The notes under the pieces: model-generated
Told to the model about the DNA's origin: nothing
Seen by the model: only the letters and a program-made list of their open reading frames with translations
Database searches by the model: none
Shown here: positions 29,970 to 40,202 of the stretch, piece after piece
Numbering within the stretch: position 1 is the stretch's first letter
Layout of the letters: the number at the start of each line of letters is the position of its first letter
Position numbers and translations under genes: made by a program
Origin: an uncultured Clostridia bacterium
GTDB lineage: Bacteria; Bacillota; Clostridia; Oscillospirales; Acutalibacteraceae
Assembly: GCA_947623205.1 (NCBI GenBank)
Contig: CANQGM010000003.1
Span: forward strand, 1-64,000
DNA: 64,000 nucleotides
Direction of reading: 5' to 3'

Positions 29970-30506
29970 TTAGGAATAAACCGAAGGCTTTAAAATGCCT
30001 ACATACGGAAGATTTCTGTATTTTTCATTATAATCAAGACCGTAACCTACTATAAATTCGTCGGGAATCACCATTCCCGTATAATCGACGTTTATTTCTG
30101 TTTCACGTCTTTCGGGTTTATTAAACAAAGTACATATTTTAACTGATTTTGCCCTTTTTGCCGTTAAATACTTTTGTATAAAATCAAGCGTATGTCCGGA
30201 ATCAATTATGTCTTCAATAATAATTACATCTTTATTCTCAACCGGCAGCGATAAATCTTTTTGAATATTTACCCTTCCTGTGCTTTTTGTTCCGCTGCCG
30301 TAGCTTGATACGGAAATAAAGTCAATTGAAAAGTCAAGGTCGACTTTGCGCATAAGGTCAACCATAAAGGTTATGCTGCCCTTAAGCAGACCAACCATAA
30401 TAAAGTCCTTGTCATTATAATCGTTTTCTATTTTTTTTGCAAGAGTATTCACAATATTTTCAAGTTCTTTTTCAGAAACAAGTATTCTTTCAATATCCTT
30501 ATTCAT
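29970..30506 (-). CDS. hpt: Hypoxanthine phosphoribosyltransferase
   Basis: The enzyme salvages hypoxanthine/guanine with PRPP. The 178-aa product has the PRPP loop VIIIEDIIDSGHTL and the flexible loop SSYGSGTKSTGRV. It overlaps the end of tilS by 8 nt, and the tilS-hpt-ftsH order is conserved in Firmicutes. Confidence 0.97.
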   Translation of the reverse strand: MNKDIERILVSEKELENIVNTLAKKIENDYNDKDFIMVGLLKGSITFMVDLMRKVDLDFSIDFISVSSYGSGTKSTGRVNIQKDLSLPVENKDVIIIEDIIDSGHTLDFIQKYLTAKRAKSVKICTLFNKPERRETEINVDYTGMVIPDEFIVGYGLDYNEKYRNLPYVGILKPSVYS

Positions 30507-31842
30507 TCTTTTGCGCCATTTTCTTATTAATTTCTATTTTTATTGCACTTTCGGAATTATCATCACTTTTTCCCTGCAATGACACTCCTATGTTTTCACA
30601 CCATAAAACTGTGCTGTCAACAGCTAAAACAATTAGTTGGTTTCTTATTTCCGAGGGGATTTTCATTTCGTTCATCACCTTGCGCAAAGGTTTTGTTATT
30701 TTGCGCTTTGGATAAGTGAACTTATCATTTGGTCTGCGTGTTCTGAACTCTGCGTTTTTCAGAAAAAGTTCGGTGCTTATCAAATCTTGTATGCCATTAA
30801 TAAAATTTATGTTTATTTCTCTTGCGGAATATTGTTTGTTGTTAAACTCAAAGTTTACATTATTCTTTAATTTTATCGGTTTAAAATCCAAATATTCTTC
30901 ATCTTTTACAATTCTGAATATATTCTGCTTTGCAACAGCAGTAACTCTATTTGAAATGTTTACCGCTCCGCCTGTTTTTATAATTTCTGTCATCAATTCA
31001 ATATGCTTTTGTTGAGGTAACTGTGCCCCAGTATTTTTTAACATTATAATCAAAGCATATTTTAAAACTGCTTTATCAAGCTGTAAAAGCTTTTTACAGT
31101 CATAACCGAATGATGTTTTACAATCATACAGTGCGGTTTTTGCCTGCCTGTTTATATATTCATTAACCTCTCTCGCATTTTCACTCAGGTGCATGGCCGC
31201 AACTTCAAACTGCGGATTGATCTTTTTCAGAACCGGTATTACATTGTGACGAATTTTATTTCGTGTATAATCATCGGTAAGATTAGTGCTGTCAGTAATA
31301 TATTCAAGACATTCGGATTTGCAGTAATCTTCGATAATACAGCGTGTAACTTCAATTAAAGGTCTGATGATATTTTCTCTTTTAGGGGGAATTGCACTTA
31401 CGCCGCTGACTGACGCGCCGCGTGCAATATTAAAAATTAAAGTTTCGGCATTGTCCGACGCAGTATGTGCCGTGGCGATCTTTGCGCCGAGTTGTTTTGA
31501 AAGCTCCTCAAAAAATTTGTACCGTTCATTTCTGCCGCAAAGTTCTGAGCTTATTTTTTGCTGTTCGGCTTTAGCTTTTATATCAACACTTTTTAAAAAG
31601 AGTTTAACATTATATTTTTTGCATAATACTTTGCAAAAATCTTCGTCTCTCTTTGATTCTTCACCGCGCAAATTATGATTAAGATGAGCGGCATAAACAG
31701 TAAGATCATATTTTTCTTTAAAAGAAACAAGAACATTCAGCAGAGCAACAGAATCTGCTCCGCCTGACAGGCAGACAATTACTTTGTCGCCGTATTGCAG
31801 GAGTTCGTATTTTGAAACTGTTTTCAAAACGAGATTATTCAT
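30499..31842 (-). CDS. tilS: tRNA(Ile)-lysidine synthase
   Basis: TilS modifies C34 of the AUA-reading tRNA(Ile). The 447-aa protein has the PP-loop CLSGGADSVALL near residue 25, HLNHNLRGEESKRDE, the TAHTASDNAET motif, the central TilS domain and a C-terminal domain with NDKFTYPKRKITKPLRKVM. It overlaps dnaB by 8 nt upstream and hpt by 8 nt downstream. An essential gene. Confidence 0.96.
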   Translation of the reverse strand: MNNLVLKTVSKYELLQYGDKVIVCLSGGADSVALLNVLVSFKEKYDLTVYAAHLNHNLRGEESKRDEDFCKVLCKKYNVKLFLKSVDIKAKAEQQKISSELCGRNERYKFFEELSKQLGAKIATAHTASDNAETLIFNIARGASVSGVSAIPPKRENIIRPLIEVTRCIIEDYCKSECLEYITDSTNLTDDYTRNKIRHNVIPVLKKINPQFEVAAMHLSENAREVNEYINRQAKTALYDCKTSFGYDCKKLLQLDKAVLKYALIIMLKNTGAQLPQQKHIELMTEIIKTGGAVNISNRVTAVAKQNIFRIVKDEEYLDFKPIKLKNNVNFEFNNKQYSAREININFINGIQDLISTELFLKNAEFRTRRPNDKFTYPKRKITKPLRKVMNEMKIPSEIRNQLIVLAVDSTVLWCENIGVSLQGKSDDNSESAIKIEINKKMAQKNE

Positions 31843-33205
31843 CTCTTGCCTCCGTACCTGTAAACCGCATAAACTCGCCCTGCCAGTGAAGCTTTACTGA
31901 TTTTGTTTCACCGTGACGGTTTTTTGCTACAATACATTCGCCCGAATTCATATCGGTCGTGGGCGCTGCCTGTTCGGCGTCTTTGTTAGAGTAATAGCTC
32001 TCACGGTACAAAAACAGAACGATATCTGCGTCCTGCTCAATTGAGCCTGAATCTCTGAGGTCGGATAACTGCGGACGATGGTCCGTACGCTGCTCCGACG
32101 CACGTGAAAGCTGCGAAAGCGTAATTACGGGTACATTCATTTCTTTTGCAAGGATTTTAAGATTTCTTGTAATTTCTGAAATTTCCTGTACTCGGTTTTC
32201 TATTCTTCTTCCGCTTGCCATAAGCTGCAAATAATCAATTATTACAAGGTCAAGGTTGTGAAGTCTGCGGAGCCTTGACTTCATCTCAGTGATAGTAATT
32301 CCGGGAGTGTCATCAATATATAATTCCGCTTTGCTTAAAACATCGCTTGCGGGAATAAGCCTGTCCCATTCTTCTTCACTTAGCTTACCTGTACGCAGAT
32401 TTGTTCCGCTTACCAGAGCCTCGGTTGAAAGCAGGCGGCTGGCAAGCTGCTCCTTTGACATTTCCAACGAAAAAAACGCAACAGTCTTTTTAGACCTGCA
32501 CGCCGCATTTCGCGCAATATTGAGAGCAAAGCTTGTTTTACCCATACCGGGACGGGCAGCAAGCAAAATAAGGTCGCTCCTGTTAAGCCCCGTTATCAGC
32601 CTGTCAAGGTCACCTATACCCGTGGGAATCGGTTTAAGCCTGTCGTCGGTATCGCTGTTAAGGGCGTCAAGACGGTCAAAGGTTTGTAAAATTACAGAGT
32701 TGATTCGTTCAAGACCGCGCTTTTCGTTGCCCTGACGTATATCAAAAATTTTCTGTTCTGCCGATTCAATAAGTACAGCGGCGTCATCCTCACCGGCGGA
32801 GGCGTCGTCAATAATTTCACGCGAGGCAGTTATAAGTCGGCGTATATTATACTTATCAGCTATTACCTTTGCATAGGCCTCTGCATTTGAAATTGACGGA
32901 CAGTTATTTACAAGGTCCATAAGATAGGTCTTGCCAGTTGCCTCATCAAAGGCTTTATTTTGTTTTAATTTTTCAAGCAGAGTAACAAAATCTATCGCTT
33001 CTCCGAATTTAATCATTCCGCTCATTTCGGCATAAATGATTTTATGCAGAGCAACGTAAAAATAATCGGGTGTTTTTATGTGTTCAACTACCCTGTCAAA
33101 AACCGTACTGTCAAGAATTATTGCTCCCAAAACTGCTTGTTCTGCTTCGGGACTGTACGGCATATTCAAACCGTCATAACTGCTTGTAAATGTTGAATCA
33201 GCCAT
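31835..33205 (-). CDS. dnaB: Replicative DNA helicase DnaB (DnaC of Bacillus)
   Basis: The hexameric replicative helicase. The 456-aa protein has the N-terminal DnaB domain with MPYSPEAEQAVLGAIILD, and the RecA-like C-terminal domain with Walker A ARPGMGKTSFAL, Walker B LVIIDYLQLM and the RASEQRTDHRPQLSDLRDSG segment. No intein. It starts 22 nt after rplI in the gdpP-rplI-dnaB order typical of Firmicutes. Confidence 0.98.
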   Translation of the reverse strand: MADSTFTSSYDGLNMPYSPEAEQAVLGAIILDSTVFDRVVEHIKTPDYFYVALHKIIYAEMSGMIKFGEAIDFVTLLEKLKQNKAFDEATGKTYLMDLVNNCPSISNAEAYAKVIADKYNIRRLITASREIIDDASAGEDDAAVLIESAEQKIFDIRQGNEKRGLERINSVILQTFDRLDALNSDTDDRLKPIPTGIGDLDRLITGLNRSDLILLAARPGMGKTSFALNIARNAACRSKKTVAFFSLEMSKEQLASRLLSTEALVSGTNLRTGKLSEEEWDRLIPASDVLSKAELYIDDTPGITITEMKSRLRRLHNLDLVIIDYLQLMASGRRIENRVQEISEITRNLKILAKEMNVPVITLSQLSRASEQRTDHRPQLSDLRDSGSIEQDADIVLFLYRESYYSNKDAEQAAPTTDMNSGECIVAKNRHGETKSVKLHWQGEFMRFTGTEARDE

Positions 33206-33227
33206 TTTTTTATCCTTAAACTAAATT

Positions 33228-33674
33228 TTATTCTTCCGATACCTGAACATCAATTTTAGCCGTTATTCCCGCATAAAGTTTTACTTCGGCACTGTATGTG
33301 CCGAACTCCTTAATGTCGGACTCAAGTATCACCTTGCGTTTATCAACAATAATATTATATTGCTTTTTAATTTCTTCGGCTACCTGTTTTGATGTTACAC
33401 TTCCAAAAAGTCTACCGCCCTGACCTGCTTTTGCCGTCATTTTAAACGTCTTGCCTTCAAGCGTCTGTTTGTCATGCTCCGCCTGAGCCTTTTGAGTTGC
33501 TATTTTATAATTTTTTGAATTTTCAGCATTTTTATATTCATTCATTGCCTGAGCATTTGCTTCTCTTGCAAGTTTTTTCGGCAAAAGAAAGTTGCGGGCG
33601 TATCCGTCGGACGCATTTACAAGCTCGCCCTTTTTACCCAAAGACTTTACATCCTGCAATAAAATCACTTTCAT
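33228..33674 (-). CDS. rplI: 50S ribosomal protein L9
   Basis: The 148-aa protein has the N-terminal L9 signature [19 protein letters not shown] and [13 protein letters not shown], the connecting helix and the C-terminal rRNA-binding domain with [13 protein letters not shown]. It lies 17 nt after gdpP. Confidence 0.98.
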   Translation of the reverse strand: MKVILLQDVKSLGKKGELVNASDGYARNFLLPKKLAREANAQAMNEYKNAENSKNYKIATQKAQAEHDKQTLEGKTFKMTAKAGQGGRLFGSVTSKQVAEEIKKQYNIIVDKRKVILESDIKEFGTYSAEVKLYAGITAKIDVQVSEE

Positions 33675-33691
33675 TTAAATCATCCTTCCAA

Positions 33692-35644
33692 TTATGTATT
33701 GCTTACATCATCAAACACTTCGTCGATCACCTTGGTCAGTCTCTGATATGCAAGCTCTTTTGTTGTATTTTCAAGCTGAGCCGCCGCCATTGTCTGGTGA
33801 CCGCCTCCGCCGAGTTTTTCCATAATTATCTGAACGTTTACCCGCCCGTAGCTGCGTGCAGAAACATTGACCGTGCCGTCTTCTTCAAAAATTACGAAAG
33901 ACGCGTTTACGTCCTTTAACGTCAGCAGTTCGTCTGCCGCTTGTGCGGAGGCAAGACGCACATCGTCTGCCGCACTCTCCGCTGTTGATACGGCACAGCC
34001 GCGGTAGATCTGCGCACGGCATACAATATCAACTTTTTCTTTATATGTATCAATACTGTCGGAGAACATCTCTTTTACCGTAAGGGTATTTGCACCCTTT
34101 TTTCTGAGGTATGCCGCAGCTTCAAATGTGCGCGCGCCTGTTTTTATTACAAAACTTTTGGTATCAAGCATTATTCCTGCCAGCAGTGCGTCAGCCTGAA
34201 CATATCCAATCGGCTTATCATCAAGACAGCTGATTATTTCACTGCACATTTCAGATGCAGATGAAGCCGAAGGTTCATGGCAAAACACTAAAGCGTTGTC
34301 AATAAAATTAACAGCTTTTCTGTGATGGTCAATTACTATAACTCGCTTACAGCGTTCATACAGAGTTATGCTTTCAAGCGAATTTTTAATATGTGTATCA
34401 ACTATTATGAGCAATGTTCTTTGTGTGAGTTCTCTTATTGCTTCATCAGGGGTTATAAATATGTCGCCGCCCAGCTTTTCTTCTGTAAATGAAATAAGAT
34501 TTTTTGCCATTGAGGTGTCTTTATCAATTACTATTCTGCTGTAACGGCTGAATGACTTTTCCATTATACATTGCAGTCCTATTGCAGAACCTACGCAGTC
34601 AAGGTCAGAAAAGCGGTGTCCCATAATAAACACCTTGTCACTGTCAGCAACCGCACGGCTTATTGCATTTGCAATTACACGCATACGAACCTTGCTTACC
34701 TTTTCAGGCGCCGCCGCTGTTCCTCCAAAAAACTCATAGCTGTTATCTGTCAACACTGCAATTTGGTCACCGCCCCTGCCAAGGGCCATTTCAAGTGCCT
34801 TGCGCGCGTTAGCTTCACTGTCCTTAAGAGTTTTGGCGTCCTTGCAAATACCTGCGGAAACAGTCGCTCCATGATGGTTGACCTTAATAGAATGAATCTG
34901 CTTGAGAATCGGGAATTTTAATGAAATAAGCTTTTCAACATCGCTGTTGCGGAAAATTATCATATAGCGGTTATCGCTCACTTTTTTAAATAAGGCATTG
35001 TACTCAGCCGCCCATTTTTGAAGATATGCCGCAACTGTAAGAGTAATTTCCGTGTAGGTCTCATCGTTTTCATTTAAAAAGTCTTCAGCATTGTCAAATG
35101 TGACTATTGCAACGCAGGGACGTGAGTCTTTAAATTCGCGTGCTGTTTCCTTGTAGAAAGTATCCTCCACAAAATGGCAAATTACACCTTTGCCGACAGA
35201 AACACAAAAAACAGTGTATTCTTTTCCGTTTACGGCAACGTCAAAACTCTCTCTGTCTGCAACGTCTTTAATTTCAAAGCCTGAAAGATATCTGCTGATC
35301 GTTTCACCCTCGGGACTTCTTCCGCCGCACATATTTTTGCTGAATTTAGAGTTGCACCATACTATGTCGTTTTTTTCTCCGACTACGGCTACCGGGCACT
35401 TATATCTTTCAAGATATTCGGAGTCTACCCCTCTTATTCTGTTTGCGGCATTTCGCACAGTAGTTACAATGTAATTGTGAAAACGCAAAGAAAAAATAAA
35501 AACAACAGCAAATGATACTACTGATATACCAAGCTCAATATAGCACAGCACACGGTTATAATTATATGACGCAAGTGCCATAATAAGCATTGCTGACGCA
35601 AATATTAAAAACCACGGAGTTACTGTCCAATGTTTTTTTCTCAT
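33692..35644 (-). CDS. gdpP: Cyclic-di-AMP phosphodiesterase GdpP (YybT)
   Basis: The enzyme hydrolyses c-di-AMP to pApA. The 650-aa protein has two N-terminal membrane helices (about 8-55), a PAS-like domain, a degenerate GGDEF domain (about 170-300) and DHH/DHHA1 domains with FSDLDCVGSAIGL, VIDHHRKA and GGGGHQTMAAAQL. DHH metal ligands are present. c-di-AMP controls K+ uptake in Firmicutes, so the trkA-trkH pair at 49.5 kb is a plausible downstream target, an inference from family knowledge. Confidence 0.95.
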   Translation of the reverse strand: MRKKHWTVTPWFLIFASAMLIMALASYNYNRVLCYIELGISVVSFAVVFIFSLRFHNYIVTTVRNAANRIRGVDSEYLERYKCPVAVVGEKNDIVWCNSKFSKNMCGGRSPEGETISRYLSGFEIKDVADRESFDVAVNGKEYTVFCVSVGKGVICHFVEDTFYKETAREFKDSRPCVAIVTFDNAEDFLNENDETYTEITLTVAAYLQKWAAEYNALFKKVSDNRYMIIFRNSDVEKLISLKFPILKQIHSIKVNHHGATVSAGICKDAKTLKDSEANARKALEMALGRGGDQIAVLTDNSYEFFGGTAAAPEKVSKVRMRVIANAISRAVADSDKVFIMGHRFSDLDCVGSAIGLQCIMEKSFSRYSRIVIDKDTSMAKNLISFTEEKLGGDIFITPDEAIRELTQRTLLIIVDTHIKNSLESITLYERCKRVIVIDHHRKAVNFIDNALVFCHEPSASSASEMCSEIISCLDDKPIGYVQADALLAGIMLDTKSFVIKTGARTFEAAAYLRKKGANTLTVKEMFSDSIDTYKEKVDIVCRAQIYRGCAVSTAESAADDVRLASAQAADELLTLKDVNASFVIFEEDGTVNVSARSYGRVNVQIIMEKLGGGGHQTMAAAQLENTTKELAYQRLTKVIDEVFDDVSNT

Positions 35645-35678
35645 GTTAATCCTCAGTAAATTTTAAATATACAAACTT

Positions 35679-37544
35679 TTAAACCTCCTGCAAAATAGGA
35701 AGGATCATCGGTGTGCGTCGTGTACGCTGAGCTATCAGCTTTGAAACATCATCTTTTATTTTGTTTTTTATCATGCCCCAATCGTGAACATTAATTTCGG
35801 CATAATCTTCAAGAATTGATAATGCAAGTTGTTTAACTTCATCAAGAAGTCCTTCGCTTTCCCGTACATAAACAAATCCTCTCGACACAATGTCGGGGCC
35901 GCTGATTACATGTCCGTCATATACATCAAGTGATGCTACAATAATTATAAGTCCGTCCTGTCCAAGATGTTTTCGGTCACGAAGAACTATACTGCCTACA
36001 TCACCGACACCCAAACCGTCAACAAAAACTTTGCCTGACGGAACCGAAGGAAGCTCCTTTATATAATTTTCATTTATCTCAACGACGCTGCCAACATCAC
36101 CAATAAAAATGTTTTTGCGTTCCATTCCCAAATACATAGCAAGTTCAGCGTGCTTTCTTAAATGCTTTTGTTCACCGTGAACGGGGATAAAATACTTAGG
36201 CTTTACAAGTCTGTGCATGATTTTAAGTTCTTCCTGACAAGCATGACCGGAAACATGAACCTCGTACATTGATTCATACACAACCTTACATCCCTTTTTA
36301 AGAAGCTCGTCAACAACGTTACCGACTGTCTTTTCGTTTCCGGGAATAGGATTTGCAGAAATAATTATAAAATCGCCCTCGCCCACCATAACCTTGCGGT
36401 GATCCGAATATGCCATCCTTGAAAGAGCGCTCATCGGTTCGCCCTGGCTTCCGGTTGTAACAAGTACGATCTCCTCGGGTCTGTATCTGTCAAGCATATC
36501 TAAATCAATTATCAGATTTTGGGGAACAGAAAGATAACCCAGCTTTTGGGCCACATTCATATAATTAACCATACTTCGGCCTGAAAAAGCAACTTTTCTT
36601 CCATATTTTTCTGCACAGTTAATAATTTGCTGAACGCGGTTTACATTTGAAGCAAAAGTTGCAATAATAATTCTGTAATGCTCAGCACTGCGGAAAAGAT
36701 TTTCAAAGCTTTCAGACACCTTGCGTTCCGTCGCTGTGTAACCGGGTCGTTCTGCATTTGTACTTTCGGCAAGAAGTGCAAGAACGCCTCCGTCACCGAC
36801 TTTTGCAATACTTGAAAGGTCTATCATTTCGCCCATAATAGGCGTACAGTCAATTTTAAAGTCACCGGTATGAACAATAGTTCCGCCGGGTGTGTAAATT
36901 GCAAAGGCAACGGCGTCGGGAATTGAATGATTTACATGGATAAACTGAATACAAATACTTCCAAGTTTAATTGTATCGCCGCCTTCAACAACATTAAGCA
37001 AAGCCTGGTTGTAAAGACCGTGTTCTTTTAGCTTGTTCTCTACAAGTCCAATAGTAAGCGGAGTGCCGTAAATAGGTATCCTTATTCTTGACAAAAGAAA
37101 CGGCAGCCCTCCTATGTGGTCCTCATGACCGTGAGTAAGAACAATACCCCTAATTTTGTCCGCATTTTGTTCAAGATATGAAAAATCGGGTATAACAAGG
37201 TCAACGCCCAACATATCGCCATCCGGGAACGCCATTCCGCAGTCAATTATAATCATATCGTCTTCACATTCGATAACGGTAAGGTTTTTACCGATTTCAT
37301 TAAGTCCGCCCAAAAAGGCAATTTTAATTGGCGGCTTTTGAACCGTTCTTTGAGCAACTGTTTTATGATGCATTTTTGAGCGATTATTGTTTTGAATTTT
37401 CATATTTGCACTATTTGCTGTTTTACCTTTTCGATAATCTGCATTACCTGTATTTTTTGCCTGTTTTGTATTATTTTTACTGTTTTTTAAGTTCTTATTT
37501 TGTTTTAATTTGACATTTGCATTATTGTTGCTTTCTGCACTCAC
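35679..37544 (-). CDS. rnj: Ribonuclease J
   Basis: RNase J is a 5'-3' exo/endoribonuclease central to mRNA decay and rRNA maturation in Firmicutes. The 621-aa protein has the metallo-beta-lactamase motif HGHEDHIGG, downstream GDFKID and beta-CASP segments, and a C-terminal domain. An extra N-terminal extension of about 65 residues, low-complexity and rich in Asn/Lys (KLKQNKNLKNSKNNTKQ), precedes the catalytic core; the core itself starts near IKIAFLGGLNEIGKN. The extension may be an RNA-binding or partner-binding tail. The ATG/GTG at 37544 follows GGAGG-type AAATTCGGAGGTAAA. Confidence 0.96.
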   Translation of the reverse strand: MSAESNNNANVKLKQNKNLKNSKNNTKQAKNTGNADYRKGKTANSANMKIQNNNRSKMHHKTVAQRTVQKPPIKIAFLGGLNEIGKNLTVIECEDDMIIIDCGMAFPDGDMLGVDLVIPDFSYLEQNADKIRGIVLTHGHEDHIGGLPFLLSRIRIPIYGTPLTIGLVENKLKEHGLYNQALLNVVEGGDTIKLGSICIQFIHVNHSIPDAVAFAIYTPGGTIVHTGDFKIDCTPIMGEMIDLSSIAKVGDGGVLALLAESTNAERPGYTATERKVSESFENLFRSAEHYRIIIATFASNVNRVQQIINCAEKYGRKVAFSGRSMVNYMNVAQKLGYLSVPQNLIIDLDMLDRYRPEEIVLVTTGSQGEPMSALSRMAYSDHRKVMVGEGDFIIISANPIPGNEKTVGNVVDELLKKGCKVVYESMYEVHVSGHACQEELKIMHRLVKPKYFIPVHGEQKHLRKHAELAMYLGMERKNIFIGDVGSVVEINENYIKELPSVPSGKVFVDGLGVGDVGSIVLRDRKHLGQDGLIIIVASLDVYDGHVISGPDIVSRGFVYVRESEGLLDEVKQLALSILEDYAEINVHDWGMIKNKIKDDVSKLIAQRTRRTPMILPILQEV

Positions 37545-37903
37545 AAATTTACCTCCGAATTTCTTTAGAATTAATTATGAAATAAAATATATATTTTGAA
37601 CGAATGAATATTAACTTTAAAAACCGCAAATATTTAGCGATCATATTTACGGTCATAGCTGTATGCAATCGCTCATTTTAATCCGCAAACATCACGCGGA
37701 TTTTATTCCCTAAATTATTATCACATACTTATTGAGTGTATGTATTCATTTTATTTTAACCCAAATACAACTAATGTGTCAAGATATGAAAAGAATTAAT
37801 AAAATATTTTTTATTACAAAATTACTTATTAAACATTAAGAAAATATAAAGCTGTGTAATAATATTATGGGCGTTTTTTGGCAAAATAATGATTAAATAA
37901 TGG
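37545..37903. other. Non-coding stretch upstream of rnj
   Basis: No gene is supported here. It contains the hairpin AATCCGC/GCGGATT (about 37679-37702), followed by TTTTATT on the plus strand, and a second weaker inverted repeat around 37628-37675 (AGCGATC/GCAATCGCT region). On the minus strand these would lie in a long rnj 5' untranslated region, where autoregulation could act; this is an inference. The rest is AT-rich. Confidence 0.45.
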
Positions 37904-37932
37904 TTGCATTTGCCCCTGACAAGTATTATAAT
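37904..37932 (+). promoter_or_regulatory. Promoter of rnhA-nifS-nifU
   Basis: TTGCAT (37904-37909), 17-nt spacer, perfect TATAAT (37927-37932), 32 nt before the rnhA TTG start. Confidence 0.75.
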
Positions 37933-37963
37933 ATAATCTGTACATCAAATAAGGAGAATATGT

Positions 37964-38401
37964 TTGAAACAGGTTAAAATTTATACTGACGGAGCCTGCA
38001 TCGGCAATCCGGGTCCCGGCGGCTGGGGCGCAATTTTGCGTTATAATGATTATGAAAAAGAAATCTCGGGCGGAGAAGCTGATACAACCAACAACAGAAT
38101 GGAGCTTTCGGCAGTAATAAACGCGCTTGCTCTTTTAAAAGAGCCGTGTAAAGTTACATTGTACAGTGATTCTCAATACGTTTGCAACGCAATCAAGCTT
38201 GGATGGGCTAAAAAATGGAAAGCAAACGGATGGATGCGCAACAAGAAAGAACCTGCTCTAAACCAGGAGCTATGGGACAAACTTCTTGAATTGTGCGAAA
38301 TCCACGATATTGATGTACAGTGGGTAAAGGGTCACGCGGGACATCCTGAAAACGAGCGGTGTGACCGTCTTGCTGTAACGGCTGCACAGCAGTACTCATA
38401 A
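37964..38401 (+). CDS. rnhA: Ribonuclease HI
   Basis: Removes RNA from RNA-DNA hybrids. The 145-aa protein has all catalytic residues: D in [17 protein letters not shown] in NRMELSA, D in YSDSQYV and D in ERCDRLA, with the basic handle [11 protein letters not shown]. The start is TTG, with AAGGAG 8 nt upstream; a nearby ATG is in another frame. nifS follows after 28 nt. Confidence 0.96.
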   Translation: MKQVKIYTDGACIGNPGPGGWGAILRYNDYEKEISGGEADTTNNRMELSAVINALALLKEPCKVTLYSDSQYVCNAIKLGWAKKWKANGWMRNKKEPALNQELWDKLLELCEIHDIDVQWVKGHAGHPENERCDRLAVTAAQQYS

Positions 38402-38429
38402 GGTAATTTTATATAAAGGTGAAGTATAA

Positions 38430-39626
38430 ATGAGAAATATTTATGCCGACAATTCGGCAACAACAGCGCTTTCTCCTGTTGTTCTTGAAAAAATGATGCC
38501 GTATCTCACTGATTTTTACGGTAATCCTTCAAGTCTTTATTCAATAGGAGGAAAAGCAAAAGAAGCTATTGAAAAATCAAGAGAAAACATAGCGAAAAAC
38601 CTCGGTGTAAAAAATCCAAGCGAAATATTTTTTACGTCGGGAGGCAGCGAATCCGATAACTGGGCGCTGAAAGGCGTTTGCAGAGCTCTAAAATCAAAGG
38701 GCAAAAAGCATATTATTACTTCAAAATTTGAACACCATGCAATTCTGCACACCTGTCAAAGTCTTGAAAAAGAAGGCTTTGAAGTAACATATCTTGACGT
38801 TTATGAAAACGGCATTGTTCATCCCGAAGACGTAGAAAATGCTATTCGTGACGACACGGCCATTGTTTCAATAATGTACGCAAATAATGAAATAGGCACT
38901 ATTCAGCCTATTCCGGAAATAGGCGCTGTCTGCAAAAAACACGGGGTAATTTTCCATACGGATGCGGTTCAGGCGGCAGGGTATGTAAAAATCAATGTTG
39001 AGGAACAGAATATTGATATGCTTTCAATGACCGCTCACAAAATTCACGGTCCTAAAGGCTGCGGTCTGCTATACATCAGAAAAGGTATTAAAATTGATAA
39101 TCTTATTGACGGTGGCGCTCAGGAGAGGAATCGGCGTGCCGGCACTGAAAACGTAGCAGGCATTGTAGGACTTGACGCGGCGCTTCAGCTTGCGGTTGAC
39201 ACAATGGACGAAAGATGTGCAAAACTTATTAAAATGCGTGACAGACTTATTGACGGTCTGCTGAAAATTGAGCGTTCAAGAATTAACGGAGACAGAGTTC
39301 ATCGCTTGCCTTGTAATGTTAATATGTGCTTTGAGGGAATTGAAGGCGAAAGTCTTTTGCTAAAGCTCGACTTAAACGGCATTTCCGCTTCTTCCGGTTC
39401 TGCCTGTACATCGGGCAGCCTTGACCCGAGTCATGTTCTGCTTGCTATCGGTCTTCCCCACGAGATTGCTCACGGCAGTATGCGGCTTTCGTTCTCTGCC
39501 GAAAATACGGAGGAAGACATTGACTACATTCTCGAAAAGGTTCCCCAAATTGTTACTTATTTAAGAGCAATGTCACCGTTATGGGAGGCAATTAAAAAGC
39601 GGGAAGCCGAAGAAAAAGTTATTTAA
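38430..39626 (+). CDS. nifS: Cysteine desulfurase NifS
   Basis: The PLP enzyme takes sulfur from cysteine for Fe-S cluster assembly. The 398-aa protein has the PLP lysine in [23 protein letters not shown], and the catalytic cysteine loop [17 protein letters not shown]. An extended C-terminal tail (after [10 protein letters not shown]) is slightly longer than usual. nifU follows after 37 nt. Confidence 0.96.
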   Translation: MRNIYADNSATTALSPVVLEKMMPYLTDFYGNPSSLYSIGGKAKEAIEKSRENIAKNLGVKNPSEIFFTSGGSESDNWALKGVCRALKSKGKKHIITSKFEHHAILHTCQSLEKEGFEVTYLDVYENGIVHPEDVENAIRDDTAIVSIMYANNEIGTIQPIPEIGAVCKKHGVIFHTDAVQAAGYVKINVEEQNIDMLSMTAHKIHGPKGCGLLYIRKGIKIDNLIDGGAQERNRRAGTENVAGIVGLDAALQLAVDTMDERCAKLIKMRDRLIDGLLKIERSRINGDRVHRLPCNVNMCFEGIEGESLLLKLDLNGISASSGSACTSGSLDPSHVLLAIGLPHEIAHGSMRLSFSAENTEEDIDYILEKVPQIVTYLRAMSPLWEAIKKREAEEKVI

Positions 39627-39663
39627 TGCTGATAAATTATTAATTATACAGGAGGCTCTGATA

Positions 39664-40095
39664 ATGGTATATTCAGAAAAGGTCATGGACCATTTCGCAA
39701 ATCCGCGCAATGTGGGTGAAATTGAAAACGCTGACGGCATTGGCGAGGTTGGAAACTCAAAATGCGGCGATATTATGAAAATGTATATTAAGGTTGAAGA
39801 CGATACAATAACAGATGTAAAATTCAAAACCTTTGGCTGCGGCGCGGCAATTGCCACAAGCAGCATGGCAACCGAAATGATTAAGGGCAAGTCTATAAAC
39901 GACGCCCTTAAGCTTACAAACAAAGCGGTTATGGAAGCTCTTGACGGACTTCCGCCGGTAAAGGTTCACTGCTCTGTGCTTGCGGAGCAGGCTATTAAGG
40001 CTGCTATTTCCGATTATTACAAGAAAAAGGGCGTTGACCCTGAGCCGTTTGTCGGAAACATTCCTCAATGTGATTCATGCAGCTGTAACTCATAA
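39664..40095 (+). CDS. nifU: Fe-S cluster scaffold NifU/IscU
   Basis: The 143-aa scaffold accepts sulfur from NifS. The three ligand cysteines are in NSKCGDIM, FGCGAAIA and HCSVLAEQAI. A C-terminal QCDSCSCNS tail adds more cysteines, common in clostridial NifU-like proteins. Ribosome site AGGAGG lies 7 nt before the ATG. Confidence 0.96.
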   Translation: MVYSEKVMDHFANPRNVGEIENADGIGEVGNSKCGDIMKMYIKVEDDTITDVKFKTFGCGAAIATSSMATEMIKGKSINDALKLTNKAVMEALDGLPPVKVHCSVLAEQAIKAAISDYYKKKGVDPEPFVGNIPQCDSCSCNS

Positions 40096-40110
40096 AATTT
40101 TCATAAAATT

Positions 40111-40145
40111 ATACCTGCCGAAAATATTTCGACAGGTATTTTTAA
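40111..40145 (+). terminator. Terminator after nifU
   Basis: ATACCTG (40111-40117) pairs with CAGGTAT (40133-40139), extended inward by CGAAA/TTTCG after one mismatch, then TTTTTAAT. Confidence 0.8.
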
Positions 40146-40202
40146 TTTATGCAGAAATATTAATTTACTGAGTTATCAAAAGCAGCAGCTTTTATTAAAA
40201 CT

